Source: Erythrobacteraceae bacterium (GTDB lineage Bacteria; Pseudomonadota; Alphaproteobacteria; Sphingomonadales; Sphingomonadaceae). From it: 46,369 nucleotides of DNA. Positions 26,677 to 35,395 of this stretch are shown here, in pieces (position 1 is the stretch's first letter; each line of letters begins with the position of its first letter). The position numbers and the translations under genes were made by a program. The stretch spans positions 1-46,369 of the forward strand of contig JAIYAM010000022.1 of the NCBI GenBank assembly GCA_027489065.1. The letters are read 5' to 3'. The notes under the pieces are model-generated. The model saw only the letters and a program-made list of their open reading frames with translations. It did not search any database and was not told where the DNA came from.

Positions 26677-27915
26677 TCAGTCGGCGTGCGCGGCGATCCA
26701 TTCCTCGACAACCGGCGCAACCTTGGTGCGCCAGCGCGAGCCGTTGAAGATGCCATAGTGCCCCGCGCCCTCGGCCATGTAGTAGCGCTTCTTGGCTTCG
26801 GGCAGGTTCGGGGTCAGCTTCAAGGCCGCCTTGGTCTGGCCGAGGCCGGAAATGTCGTCGCGCTCGCCTTCGATGGCGAGCAGCGCGGTGTCGGTGATCT
26901 GCGTGATGTCGACCAGCTCGCCCTTGTGGCGGAATTCGCCCTTGGGAATCGAGTGTTTCTGGAACACCTCTTCCACGGTCTGGAGGTAGAACTCGGCAGT
27001 CATGTCGCAGACCGAGCGGTACTCGTCGTAGAAGTCCTTGGTCGCCTGCGCGGAGGCATCGTCGCCCGCGGTGAGGTGTTTGAACATCTCGTAGTGGCTC
27101 ATCATGTGGCTCGAGAGGTTCATGCTCATGAAGGCGTTGAGCTGCATGAAGCCCGGATAGACCCGGCGGCCCGCGCCCGGATACTTCATCGGCACGGTGG
27201 CGATCACGCTCTGGCGGAACCACTCGATGGGGCGCTGCATCGCCATGTTGTTGACGACCGTGGGGCATTCGCGGGTGTCGATCGGGCCGCCCATCATGGT
27301 CAGGGTGGCAGGAGTGGCGGGCGACTTGTGGAGGTTGAGGAGCGCGGTCGCGGCAAAGGCCGGGACGCTCGGCTGGCACACCGCCATCATGTGGATGCGC
27401 TGGCCGTTCGCTTCCGCGTGCACATGCTCGGCAAAGGCGATCAGGTAGTCGATATATTCGTCGAGATCGAAGCTTCCGGCGCTCTGCGGGACCATCTTGG
27501 CATCGGCCCAGTCGGTGATGAACACATCGGCGCTTTCCAGCATCCGCTCCACCGTGCCGCGCAGGAGCGTGGCGTAATGCCCGCTCATCGGGGCGACGAT
27601 CAGCAGGCGGGGGCGGTCATCGCCCGTGCCGTCGACCGTGAACTTGAGGAGGTCGCCGAACGGGCGCTTGAGGGCGACGCTTTCGGTCACCGCATGGGAC
27701 TTGCCGTCGATCTCGACCGAGGTGATGCCGAAAGCGGGCTTGCCGTAATGCGCGGTCGCGTGGGCGAAGACGTCGAGCGCGCTGGCGGCCATTGGCCCCA
27801 TGGCGAAGTGCGAGAGCGGGTTGGCGGGGTTGGACAGCATCCCGGCGCTGATCGAAGCGAGCGCGCTGGCGCTGTTCATCCAGCTGCGCTGGAGCTCATA
27901 GGCATGATAAAGCAT
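26677..27915 (-). CDS. phaZ: Intracellular polyhydroxybutyrate depolymerase
   Basis: PhaZ mobilises stored PHB granules inside the cell. The 412-residue alpha/beta-hydrolase resembles the intracellular PhaZ1/TIGR01849 type. The nucleophile elbow reads MMAVCQPSVP, with Cys instead of the usual Ser, as established for the Ralstonia enzyme. Other typical stretches are APMSGHYATLLRGTVERML, DVFITDWADAKMVP, MMGGPIDTRECPTVVN and the late AEGAGHYGIFNGSRW, which contains the catalytic His. It diverges from the ABC exporter; a perfect palindrome and a -10-like TATACA lie 79-100 bases upstream. Confidence 0.94.
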   Translation of the reverse strand: MLYHAYELQRSWMNSASALASISAGMLSNPANPLSHFAMGPMAASALDVFAHATAHYGKPAFGITSVEIDGKSHAVTESVALKRPFGDLLKFTVDGTGDDRPRLLIVAPMSGHYATLLRGTVERMLESADVFITDWADAKMVPQSAGSFDLDEYIDYLIAFAEHVHAEANGQRIHMMAVCQPSVPAFAATALLNLHKSPATPATLTMMGGPIDTRECPTVVNNMAMQRPIEWFRQSVIATVPMKYPGAGRRVYPGFMQLNAFMSMNLSSHMMSHYEMFKHLTAGDDASAQATKDFYDEYRSVCDMTAEFYLQTVEEVFQKHSIPKGEFRHKGELVDITQITDTALLAIEGERDDISGLGQTKAALKLTPNLPEAKKRYYMAEGAGHYGIFNGSRWRTKVAPVVEEWIAAHAD

Positions 27916-27993
27916 CGGTTTCCTTCATGCGGACGAACGATCTGGCGCCTTATCCCCCGACGCCTTGCCTTCCAGATGCGCCTTCGAGGCGCG

Positions 27994-28015
27994 TTGTGCA
28001 ATGCACAATTGTATA
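27994..28015 (-). promoter_or_regulatory. Palindromic operator candidate and -10 element upstream of phaZ
   Basis: TTGTGCA-A-TGCACAA (27994-28008) is a perfect 15-base palindrome. Both strands contain TGCRNYGCASMA, the consensus I recall for PhaR, the PHB-responsive repressor of alphaproteobacteria. On the minus strand TATACA (28010-28015) could be the phaZ -10 box, so the palindrome would cover the transcription start. The -35 is weak. Confidence 0.6.
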
Positions 28016-28094
28016 CCATTCGTCCGCCCCCGTGACCCTTGCGCCGCTTTTTGCACGTGAAATCCGGCCGCGAGAGGTCTAGAGGGCTGCGATC

Positions 28095-29951
28095 ATGCAC
28101 GGTGACACCCCCACGCACGAGCCCCTCGGCACACCCGAAGACGAAACCCCGGACAGCGCCGGGGTCGCGCCGGCCGCCGAGGTCGAGCCCGCTCCCAAGT
28201 CGCGCAGCCTCGCGCCCTTGCGCATGGTGTTCGGCGCGGCGGTGCAATACCCGCGGGAGATCGCTCTGGCGCTGGTCGCGCTGGTCATCACTTCGGGGGC
28301 AACGCTGGCGATCCCCTACCGTTTCAAGGTGATCATCGACGAGGCTTTCTCCGGCAAGGCCAACCCCGAGCAGATCGGCCACGCCTTCGAGTACCTGCTG
28401 ATGATCGTGGCTGTGCTCGGCCTCGGCACGGCGCTGCGCTTCTATTTCGTGAGCTGGCTCGGTGAGCGGGTGGTGGCGGACATCCGCTTGAAGGTGCAGC
28501 AGAACCTGCTGCGCCTCTCGCCCGGCTTCTACGAGGTCAACAGCCCCAAGGAAATCTCGAGCCGGATGACCAGCGACACCGCGGTGATCGAGAACGTGGT
28601 CGGCACCACGATTTCGGTCGCGCTGCGCAACACCCTGACCGGGATCGGCGGGATCGGGTTCCTGGTGTACCTTGCGCCTTCGCTGACCATGGGCCTGCTG
28701 CTGGGCATTCCACTGGTGATCCTCCCGATCGTCTATTTCGGCCGCAAGATCCGCACCGTATCGCGGACCAGTCAGGATCGCATCGCGGACGTCGGCGCCT
28801 ATGTCACCGAAGTCCTCTCGGGCATGAAGATCGTGCAGAGCTTCGGGCAGGAGCGCCGCGAGAACGAGCGCTTTGCGGCCGTGGTCGAAAGCACCTTCGC
28901 CACCGCCAAGCGGCGCATCATGCTGCGCGCGGCGATGACCACGCTGGTGATCCTGCTGGTGTTCGGCGGCATCGTGCTGGTGATGTGGCGCGGCGCGCTT
29001 GCCGTGGCGGCGGGCGAGATCAGCGGCGGCACCATCGCCGCCTTCGTGCTGACCGGCGGGCTCGTCGCGGGCGCGCTGGGCGCACTCACCGAGGTATACG
29101 GCGACCTGTTGCGCGGCGCGGGCGCGGCGAGCCGGCTTGCCGAACTGCTCGAAGCCCGGCCCGAGATCGCGCCGCCTGCGCGTCCGGAACGCCTGCCGGT
29201 GCCGGCGCGCGGCAGCCTGTCGTTCCGCAACGTCACCTTCCGCTACCCCGCGCGGCCCGAGACCGCCGCGCTCAAGGACTTCACGCTCGAAATCGAGCCG
29301 GGCGAGACCGTCGCCATCGTCGGGCCTTCGGGGGCGGGCAAGTCGACGATCTTCCAGCTGGTCGAACGCTTCTACGATCCGCAGGGCGGCACGATCCGCT
29401 TGGACGGCGTGCCGCTGACCAGCGCCGACCCCGCCGAGATTCGCGCCCGCATCGCGCTCGTCCCGCAGGACGGGGTGCTGTTCAGCGCCGATGCCCGCGA
29501 CAACCTGCGCTACGGCAAGTGGGACGCGAGTGACGAGGATATCTGGCAGGCGGCCCGGTCCGCCAATGCAGAAAGCTTCCTGCGCGCCTTGCCACTCGGG
29601 CTCGATACCTATCTCGGCGAGGGCGGCACCCAGCTTTCGGGCGGCCAGCAGCAGCGCGTCGCGATCGCCCGCGCCCTGCTGCGCGATGCGCCGATCCTGC
29701 TCCTCGACGAGGCGACCAGCGCATTGGATGCCGAAAGCGAGCAACTCGTCCAGCAGGCATTGGACGGGCTGATGAAGGACCGCACCACGCTAGTCATCGC
29801 CCACCGCCTCGCGACAGTGCGCGCCGCGAACCGGATCGTCGTGCTCGACGAGGGCCGGATCGTCGAACAGGGCACGCACGAGGCGCTGAGCAAGGCGGGC
29901 GGGCTCTATGCGCGCCTCGCCCGGCTGCAATTCACCGCCGACGCGGCGTAA
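28095..29951 (+). CDS. ABC exporter with fused permease and ATPase (MsbA-like)
   Basis: A 618-residue half-transporter. A polar N-terminus of about 45 residues precedes six membrane helices (about 55-330) and the ATPase domain: Walker A GPSGAGKST, Q-loop VPQD, signature QLSGGQQQR, Walker B ILLLDEATSALD and the H-loop in VIAHRLATV. It would act as a homodimer at the inner membrane and resembles lipid-A flippase MsbA and related multidrug exporters; substrate is not decided by sequence. It diverges from phaZ and might share the palindromic operator region, but its own promoter is not obvious. Confidence 0.92.
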   Translation: MHGDTPTHEPLGTPEDETPDSAGVAPAAEVEPAPKSRSLAPLRMVFGAAVQYPREIALALVALVITSGATLAIPYRFKVIIDEAFSGKANPEQIGHAFEYLLMIVAVLGLGTALRFYFVSWLGERVVADIRLKVQQNLLRLSPGFYEVNSPKEISSRMTSDTAVIENVVGTTISVALRNTLTGIGGIGFLVYLAPSLTMGLLLGIPLVILPIVYFGRKIRTVSRTSQDRIADVGAYVTEVLSGMKIVQSFGQERRENERFAAVVESTFATAKRRIMLRAAMTTLVILLVFGGIVLVMWRGALAVAAGEISGGTIAAFVLTGGLVAGALGALTEVYGDLLRGAGAASRLAELLEARPEIAPPARPERLPVPARGSLSFRNVTFRYPARPETAALKDFTLEIEPGETVAIVGPSGAGKSTIFQLVERFYDPQGGTIRLDGVPLTSADPAEIRARIALVPQDGVLFSADARDNLRYGKWDASDEDIWQAARSANAESFLRALPLGLDTYLGEGGTQLSGGQQQRVAIARALLRDAPILLLDEATSALDAESEQLVQQALDGLMKDRTTLVIAHRLATVRAANRIVVLDEGRIVEQGTHEALSKAGGLYARLARLQFTADAA

Positions 29952-30102
29952 TTTCGGGGTTCGCCGGCGCGAACCTCGGACCCTAAGACACCCCACCTAA
30001 TCGACGAACCACGCCGCGCATCGACGAAGCGCAACCTTCGCGCGCGTGCGACGTTATTGTGACGCCCGGCCATTCAGCTTCAGCCACAGGAACACACCGC
30101 AC

Positions 30103-32286
30103 ATGATCCACAAGACCGCAGCCCTTCTCGGGGCGAGCCTGCTCGCATTGGCGACCCCCGCGTTCGCCGACGATGGCGCGCACGATGCCGCGCAGGGGGA
30201 CAGCCTCGACACGCTGGCCCAGGCCGCGCCCGCCGCCGCTCCCGCCGCGCCGCTGCCGACCATCAACTTCGGCAAGTGGGGCTTCGACCCCGCCGGCATC
30301 GACAAGTCGATCAAGCCGGGTGACGACTTCAATGCCTATGCCAACAAGAAGTGGATCGACGCCAACCCGCTGCCGCCCGAGTTCAGCCGCATCGGCGCCT
30401 TCGTGCTGCTCGGCGAGAAGAGCGTCTCGGACGTCAAGGCGCTGATGGACGAGCTGGGTTCGAAGGATCCCGCCACGCTCTCGGGTGACGAGCGCCGCGT
30501 CCTCGATGCCTACCGCACCTATCTCGACACCGCGGCGATCGAGACAGCGGGCCTCGCTCCGGCGCAGCCCTATCTCGACCGCATCAAGGGCGCCAAGACC
30601 CTGAACGATCTTGCCATGCTGTGGGCCGAGCCGGGCTTCTCGGCCCCCATCGGCGGCGGCGTGACCATCGATTCCAAGCAGCCCGACCGGCACATCGCCA
30701 GCGTCGGCTTCGGCGGCCTCGGCCTGCCCGACCGCGACTACTATCTGGACACCACCGAAAAGGGCAAGGCGATCCAGACCAAGTACAAGGCCTACCTCAC
30801 CTTCCTGCTCGGCGAGGCGGGTTATGCCGATCCGGCAGCGATGGCGGAAAAGGTCTACGCCTTCGAGGACGCCAACGCCCGCACCGTCCAGTGGGACCGT
30901 GCCGTGCGCCGCAACCGCGATCTCACCTACAACCTGCTCACCGCCGATGAACTCGCCGCGATCGGCGGCAATGTCCCGGTCGCCGCGATGCTCGCCAAGA
31001 TCGGCGTCGACAAGAGCCCGGGCTTCGTTGTCAGCCTGATGCCGCCGACGGCCGAGGAAATCGCGCAGTACAAGCTCGATCCCGCCACCCTCGCCAAGAT
31101 CGGCACCGGCCTTCCGGGCATGTTCAAGCTGGTTTCCGACACGCCCGTCGACGTGCTCCAGGCCTGGATGGTCAAGGAGTTCCTGTCGGGCAACGCCGCG
31201 GTGCTGCCCAAGCGGTTCGACGAGGCGCAGTTCGCCTTCTACGGCAAGACCCTGACCGGCACCCCCGAGCAGCGCCCCCGCTGGAAGCGCGCGATCCGCG
31301 AAACCGAAGGCCTGATCGGCGAGCTGGTCGGCAAGGCCTATGTGGCGCGCTACTTCCCGCCCGCGAACAAGGTGGCGATGGACGAGCTCGTCGCGAACCT
31401 GCGCGTTGCGCTCGGCCAGTCGATCGACGAGATCAAGTGGATGGGCGAGGCGACCAAGGCCGAAGCTCACGCCAAGCTGGCGAGCTTCGATCCCAAGGTT
31501 GGCTACCGCCCCAATCTCGAGACCTATGAAGGCCTCGCGATCACTCCGGGCGATGCCATCGCCAACCGCATGGCCGCCGCCAAGTGGCAGCTTGCCGACA
31601 ACGTCAAGAAGCTCGGCGAACCGATCGACCGCACCGAATGGGGCATGCTGCCGCAGACCGTGAACGCCTATTACAACCCGGTGAAGAACGAGATCGTCTT
31701 CCCGGCGGGCATTCTCCAGCAGCCGTTCTTCGCGCTGAGCAACGACATCGCGGTCAATTACGGCGCGATCGGCGGGGTGATCGGCCACGAGATGGGCCAC
31801 GGCTTCGACGATCAGGGCTCCAAGTCCGACGCCACCGGCGCGCTGCGCAACTGGTGGACCGACGCCGACCGCGCCGCCTTCGACGATCTCGGCAACCGGC
31901 TGGTGGCGCAGTACAACGCCTTCTGCCCGCTCGACGAGGGCAAGACCTGCGTCAACGGCCGGCTTACGCTGGGCGAGAACATCGGCGATGTCGGCGGTCT
32001 CAGCATGGCCTACCGCGCCTACAAGCTAGCAACCAAGGGCAAGGAAGTCCCGGTGATCGACGGTCTGACCGGCGACCAGCGCTTCTTCCTCGCCTGGGCA
32101 CAGGTGTGGCGCTCGACGCAGCGCGAGGAAAGCAACCGCAACCGCCTGCGCACCGACAGCCACAGCCCCGAGGAATACCGGGTCAACGGCGTCGTGCGGA
32201 ACCTCGACGAATGGTACAAGGCCTTCGACGTGAAGCCGGGCGATGCGATGTACCTGCCGCCGGAACAGCGCGTGCGCATCTGGTAA
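30103..32286 (+). CDS. M13 family zinc metallopeptidase (neprilysin/PepO-like)
   Basis: A 727-residue secreted endopeptidase. The signal peptide ends near PAFADD (about residue 22), followed by an Ala/Pro-rich linker and the M13 N-domain (DDFNAYANKKWIDANPLPPE). The zinc site is HEMGH in IGGVIGHEMGHGFDDQGS, with the third ligand Glu in GENIGDVGG; NAYYNP, which binds substrate backbone, lies just before. The C-terminal end RVRIW is usual for the family. The ATG at 30103 gives a proper signal peptide. It probably degrades small peptides in the periplasm. A strong terminator follows. Confidence 0.95.
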   Translation: MIHKTAALLGASLLALATPAFADDGAHDAAQGDSLDTLAQAAPAAAPAAPLPTINFGKWGFDPAGIDKSIKPGDDFNAYANKKWIDANPLPPEFSRIGAFVLLGEKSVSDVKALMDELGSKDPATLSGDERRVLDAYRTYLDTAAIETAGLAPAQPYLDRIKGAKTLNDLAMLWAEPGFSAPIGGGVTIDSKQPDRHIASVGFGGLGLPDRDYYLDTTEKGKAIQTKYKAYLTFLLGEAGYADPAAMAEKVYAFEDANARTVQWDRAVRRNRDLTYNLLTADELAAIGGNVPVAAMLAKIGVDKSPGFVVSLMPPTAEEIAQYKLDPATLAKIGTGLPGMFKLVSDTPVDVLQAWMVKEFLSGNAAVLPKRFDEAQFAFYGKTLTGTPEQRPRWKRAIRETEGLIGELVGKAYVARYFPPANKVAMDELVANLRVALGQSIDEIKWMGEATKAEAHAKLASFDPKVGYRPNLETYEGLAITPGDAIANRMAAAKWQLADNVKKLGEPIDRTEWGMLPQTVNAYYNPVKNEIVFPAGILQQPFFALSNDIAVNYGAIGGVIGHEMGHGFDDQGSKSDATGALRNWWTDADRAAFDDLGNRLVAQYNAFCPLDEGKTCVNGRLTLGENIGDVGGLSMAYRAYKLATKGKEVPVIDGLTGDQRFFLAWAQVWRSTQREESNRNRLRTDSHSPEEYRVNGVVRNLDEWYKAFDVKPGDAMYLPPEQRVRIW

Positions 32287-32301
32287 GCGGCCTTGCTGGC
32301 G

Positions 32302-32402
32302 TGCCCGCCTCCCCGGGCAGGTGTGCCGCCTTCGGCGACACAGCTTCGCTTCCCTCGGCGCTGTTTCAAGCCCTGAGGGCTCGAGCGCCTGCGGCGCTTC
32401 AG
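32302..32402. repeat. Series of short hairpins after the M13 peptidase gene
   Basis: Four stems lie in a row: TGCCCG/CGGGCA (32302-32319), GTGT..CGCC/GGCG..ACAC (32321-32341), AGCCC/GGGCT (32369-32381) and AGCGCC/GGCGCT (32384-32398). They precede the terminator at 32403. They may protect the peptidase mRNA or be decayed repeat elements. Confidence 0.6.
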
Positions 32403-32433
32403 AGGCCCGCTCCTCCCAAGGAGCGGGCCTTTT
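32403..32433 (+). terminator. Rho-independent terminator after the M13 peptidase gene
   Basis: A perfect 12-bp stem (AGGCCCGCTCCT with AGGAGCGGGCCT) and a four-base loop are followed by TTT and a C. The stem is very stable, and it lies 117 bases after the stop codon and 42 bases before uppP. Confidence 0.8.
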
Positions 32434-32474
32434 CGATTTGACTTGCCCGATCCTCTCGGCGAAGCGCTCGCCGC

Positions 32475-33278
32475 ATGACCGACACCATCGCCGCCGTTCT
32501 CCTCGGCATTCTCGAGGGGCTGACCGAATTCCTGCCCGTCTCCTCGACCGGGCACCTGATCCTTGCGACCGAGCTTCTGGGCTTCGACCAATCGGATTGG
32601 GAGGTGTTCAACATCGCCATCCAGCCCGCCGCCATCCTCGCCATCGTGGTGCTCTACTGGCGCACCTTCTGGGACGTGGCCAAGGGCCTGTTCGGACTCG
32701 AGAAGGGCGCGCTGAACTTCGTGCGCAACCTCCTCGTCGCCTTCTTCCCGGCGGTGATCCTCGGCCTCGCTTTCGGGGACGTGATCGAGACGATGCTCGG
32801 CAATGCGGTGCTGGTGTGCTGGACGCTGATCTTCGGCGGCGTCGCGATCCTCGCGGTCGAACGCTGGGCGAACCCGCCTGCCGAAGGCCCGGGCGTCGCG
32901 GGCGTGCCGCTCAGGACCGCGATCCTCATCGGCCTCGTCCAATGCCTCGCGATGATTCCCGGCGTGAGCCGTTCGGGCGCGACGATCCTCGGCGCGATGG
33001 CCTTCGGGGTGGACCGCAAGACCGCAGCGGAGTTCAGCTTCTTCCTCGCCGTTCCGACCTTGTCGGGCGCGACCGTCTACCAGCTCGCCAAGCAGGGCGC
33101 GAACCTCACGCCCCATGATTTCACGCTGATCGGCATCGGATCGGCGGTCGGTTTCGTCGTGGCGCTGGTGGTGGTGAAGCTGTTCGTCACGGTCATCACG
33201 CGGGTCGGTTTCGCCCCCTTCGCATGGTACCGCATCGTGATCGGCGCCGCCGGTCTCGTCTGGCTCGGCTTGCGATAA
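32475..33278 (+). CDS. uppP: Undecaprenyl-diphosphatase UppP/BacA
   Basis: UppP recycles undecaprenyl pyrophosphate to the monophosphate carrier used for peptidoglycan and polysaccharides; it is also linked to bacitracin resistance. The 267-residue membrane protein carries the two family signatures, EGLTEFLPVSSTGHLIL (14-30) and PGVSRSGATI (about 160-169), within about eight membrane segments. The start ATG at 32475 matches the family. It works with the sugar transferase at 19.8-21.2 kb only in the broad sense of sharing the lipid carrier. Confidence 0.96.
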   Translation: MTDTIAAVLLGILEGLTEFLPVSSTGHLILATELLGFDQSDWEVFNIAIQPAAILAIVVLYWRTFWDVAKGLFGLEKGALNFVRNLLVAFFPAVILGLAFGDVIETMLGNAVLVCWTLIFGGVAILAVERWANPPAEGPGVAGVPLRTAILIGLVQCLAMIPGVSRSGATILGAMAFGVDRKTAAEFSFFLAVPTLSGATVYQLAKQGANLTPHDFTLIGIGSAVGFVVALVVVKLFVTVITRVGFAPFAWYRIVIGAAGLVWLGLR

Positions 33279-33330
33279 GTCCGCAATTGCAGGAACCGCT
33301 TGCGTCCCCGCTCATTTGAGGGGGGACCGG

Positions 33331-33348
33331 CCCCGGATGAACCCGGGG
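33331..33348. repeat. REP-like palindrome between uppP and the small membrane gene
   Basis: CCCCGG, six bases and CCGGGG (stem extends one more pair) resemble the element at 9332-9351. It lies in the leader of the small membrane protein gene. Confidence 0.4.
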
Positions 33349-33374
33349 CGGCCTTGACGGAGACTGCGGACAAA

Positions 33375-33632
33375 ATGGCGTTGCTGGTGCTGATCGTGTT
33401 GGGGGCTACTCTGGGCTGGCTGGCCTCGATCCTCGCGCGGACAGAGGCGCCCGGCGACATCCTGCGGCAGATGGCCCTGGGCCTCGCCGTGTCCGTGGTC
33501 GCCGGCGAGATCGCCAATGACGGCACGATGATCGGCAGCCTGTCCTTCCTCAGCCTCGGCATCGCGCTGGCGGCAACCGGCGCGGCGCTGGTGCTGTATC
33601 ACGCCGTGGCGCGGCGATTGGTGAAGGCCTAG
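33375..33632 (+). CDS. Small membrane protein, GlsB/YeaQ-like
   Basis: An 85-residue protein with three hydrophobic segments. The first, LVLIVLGATLGWLASILARTE, followed by a Gly/Asp-rich loop (GEIANDGTMIG), resembles the transglycosylase-associated GlsB/YeaQ/YmgE stress proteins but is not a close match. The ATG at 33375 is preferred; the upstream in-frame stretch is a repeat-like, Pro/Gly-rich leader. The TAG shares the bases CTAG with the stop of convergent phhA. Function is unknown. Confidence 0.6.
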   Translation: MALLVLIVLGATLGWLASILARTEAPGDILRQMALGLAVSVVAGEIANDGTMIGSLSFLSLGIALAATGAALVLYHAVARRLVKA

Positions 33633-34567
33633 ACCGGAACCGCCCCGCTCCCGCGCCCGCCGCGCAGGTGGTATTCCTGAGTCCCCCGGTGCAGCACGTT
33701 GTCGACATCGATCACCGCGGAATTGGCATAGGTGAAGCCGGCCGACAGGCTGCGGTAGAGCCGGTCGAAGTCGCGCTCCACCGTCTGGCGGTAGAGGTCG
33801 GCTAAGCTCTCGATCACGAAGTAGGTCGGTTGCAGGTCGCTGATCACGTAATCGGTGCGCATCACGCGGTCGACATTGAGCATGATGCGGTTCGGGCTCT
33901 GCGCCTCGACCGCGAAGCGTGCTTCGGTGGGCCCTGAGAGGATCCCGGCGCCATAGGCGCGCACCTCGCCCGCTTCCTCGATCAGCCCGAATTCGACCGT
34001 GTACCAGTAAAGCGCGCCCAGGGCCTTCAGCCGGTTGTAGCGCATCGCCTTCCAACCGGCGCGGCCATATTCCTGCATGTAATCGGCATAGGTGGGGTCG
34101 GTGAGCATCGGCACGTGGCCGAACACGTCGTGGAAGACGTCCGGCTCCTCGATGTAGTCGAAGGTCTCCCGCGTGCGGATGAAGTTGCCCGCCGGGAAGC
34201 GGCGATTCGCCAGGTGCCAGAAGAACACGTGGTCGGGGATCAGCATCGGCACCGGCACGACGCTCCACCCGGTGAGCTGGCCCAGTTCCTCCGACAGCTT
34301 GCCGAATTCCGGGATGCCGCCGCGCGAGAGGTCGAGCTTGTCGAGCCCCGCCATGAAGGCGCTGCACGCCCGGCCCGGAAGCACCTCCATCTGGCGGGCG
34401 AAGAGATCGTCCCAGACGCCGTGGTCTTCGGCGGTGTAGGCCGTCTGCGCAGGCTCCAGCCAGTCCGCACCGACATGGGCGGGCCGGGCGAGCGGCGCGG
34501 TGAAGACATCGGCCGCCATGTCTGGCAGGGTGGCGAAATCGGGCTGGGGGTCTGCAAGAGTGGCCAT
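33629..34567 (-). CDS. phhA: Phenylalanine 4-monooxygenase
   Basis: PhhA hydroxylates phenylalanine to tyrosine with a tetrahydropterin and non-heme iron. The 312 residues have the iron motif HDVFGH (two His) in EPDVFHDVFGHVPML and the third ligand Glu in YWYTVEFGL, with LTGWSVVPVPMLIP and RRFPAGNFIRTRE upstream. The length is that of bacterial monofunctional enzymes. No pterin-recycling phhB is adjacent. It diverges from ppk2 with only 53 bases between start codons, so promoters must overlap. Confidence 0.96.
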   Translation of the reverse strand: MATLADPQPDFATLPDMAADVFTAPLARPAHVGADWLEPAQTAYTAEDHGVWDDLFARQMEVLPGRACSAFMAGLDKLDLSRGGIPEFGKLSEELGQLTGWSVVPVPMLIPDHVFFWHLANRRFPAGNFIRTRETFDYIEEPDVFHDVFGHVPMLTDPTYADYMQEYGRAGWKAMRYNRLKALGALYWYTVEFGLIEEAGEVRAYGAGILSGPTEARFAVEAQSPNRIMLNVDRVMRTDYVISDLQPTYFVIESLADLYRQTVERDFDRLYRSLSAGFTYANSAVIDVDNVLHRGTQEYHLRGGRGSGAVPV

Positions 34568-34620
34568 AGTTGCAGTTGATACTACTTTCGCGCGGTGAGG
34601 ACAAACGCAGGAGAGCCGGG

Positions 34621-35394
34621 ATGGGGATGAAGCGCAAGGAATACGAGGCGGCGCTCGAACCGCTGACGCTCGAACTGGTCAGCATGGCGCGCTGGGCCAA
34701 GGCCACCGGCGCGCGGATCGTGGTGCTGTTCGAGGGGCGCGACACCGCGGGCAAGGGCGGCGCGATCGGTGCGGTGCGCCACGCGTTGAACCCGCGCCAG
34801 TGCCGCACCGTGGCGTTGTCCAAGCCGACCGAGACGGAAGCCAGCCAGTGGTACTTCCAGCGCTATGTCGCGCACCTGCCCGCCGCGGGCGAAATCGTGC
34901 TGTTCGACCGGTCATGGTACAACCGCGCCGGGGTCGAGAAGGTGATGGGCTATGCCTCGGAGGAGCAGGTCGACGCCTTCCTCAAGGCGGTGCCCGCTTT
35001 CGAGAAGCTGCTGGTGCAGGACGGTATCCTGCTGTTCAAATATTGGCTCGGCGCCGATCAGGCCGAACAGGAAGCGCGGCTGCGCGAGCGGCTGGACGAT
35101 CCGCTGAAGCGCTGGAAACTGTCGCCCGTCGACCTAGCAGCGCGCGAGAAATACGATGATTACACCAAGGCGCGCGAGGCGATGCTGAAGGCGACCCACA
35201 CCAAGCACGCGCCGTGGACACTGGTGGATTTCAACGACCAGCGGCGCGGGCGGCTGACGCTGATCGCCGACCTTCTGAGCCGCATTCCCGACACCCACGA
35301 AGCGCCCGAGGCGATTGCCTTCCCCGATCTGGAACGCGAGCCGGTGAAGGAGAGCTACAAGGTCCTGAAGCCCATCAAGGATTTCGAGGGGTAG
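34621..35394 (+). CDS. ppk2: Polyphosphate kinase 2, class I
   Basis: PPK2 transfers phosphate between polyphosphate and nucleotides, mainly making ATP or GTP from the diphosphates in class I. The 257 residues have Walker A GRDTAGKGGAIG, the lid segment TETEASQWYFQRYVAHLP, Walker B VLFDRSWYNRAGVEKVMGY, and FKYWLGADQAEQEARL. An AGGAG-type site lies before the ATG at 34621; a second ATG two codons on is possible. It is divergent from phhA and convergent with the MaoC gene. Confidence 0.93.
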   Translation: MGMKRKEYEAALEPLTLELVSMARWAKATGARIVVLFEGRDTAGKGGAIGAVRHALNPRQCRTVALSKPTETEASQWYFQRYVAHLPAAGEIVLFDRSWYNRAGVEKVMGYASEEQVDAFLKAVPAFEKLLVQDGILLFKYWLGADQAEQEARLRERLDDPLKRWKLSPVDLAAREKYDDYTKAREAMLKATHTKHAPWTLVDFNDQRRGRLTLIADLLSRIPDTHEAPEAIAFPDLEREPVKESYKVLKPIKDFEG

Positions 35395-35395
35395 T

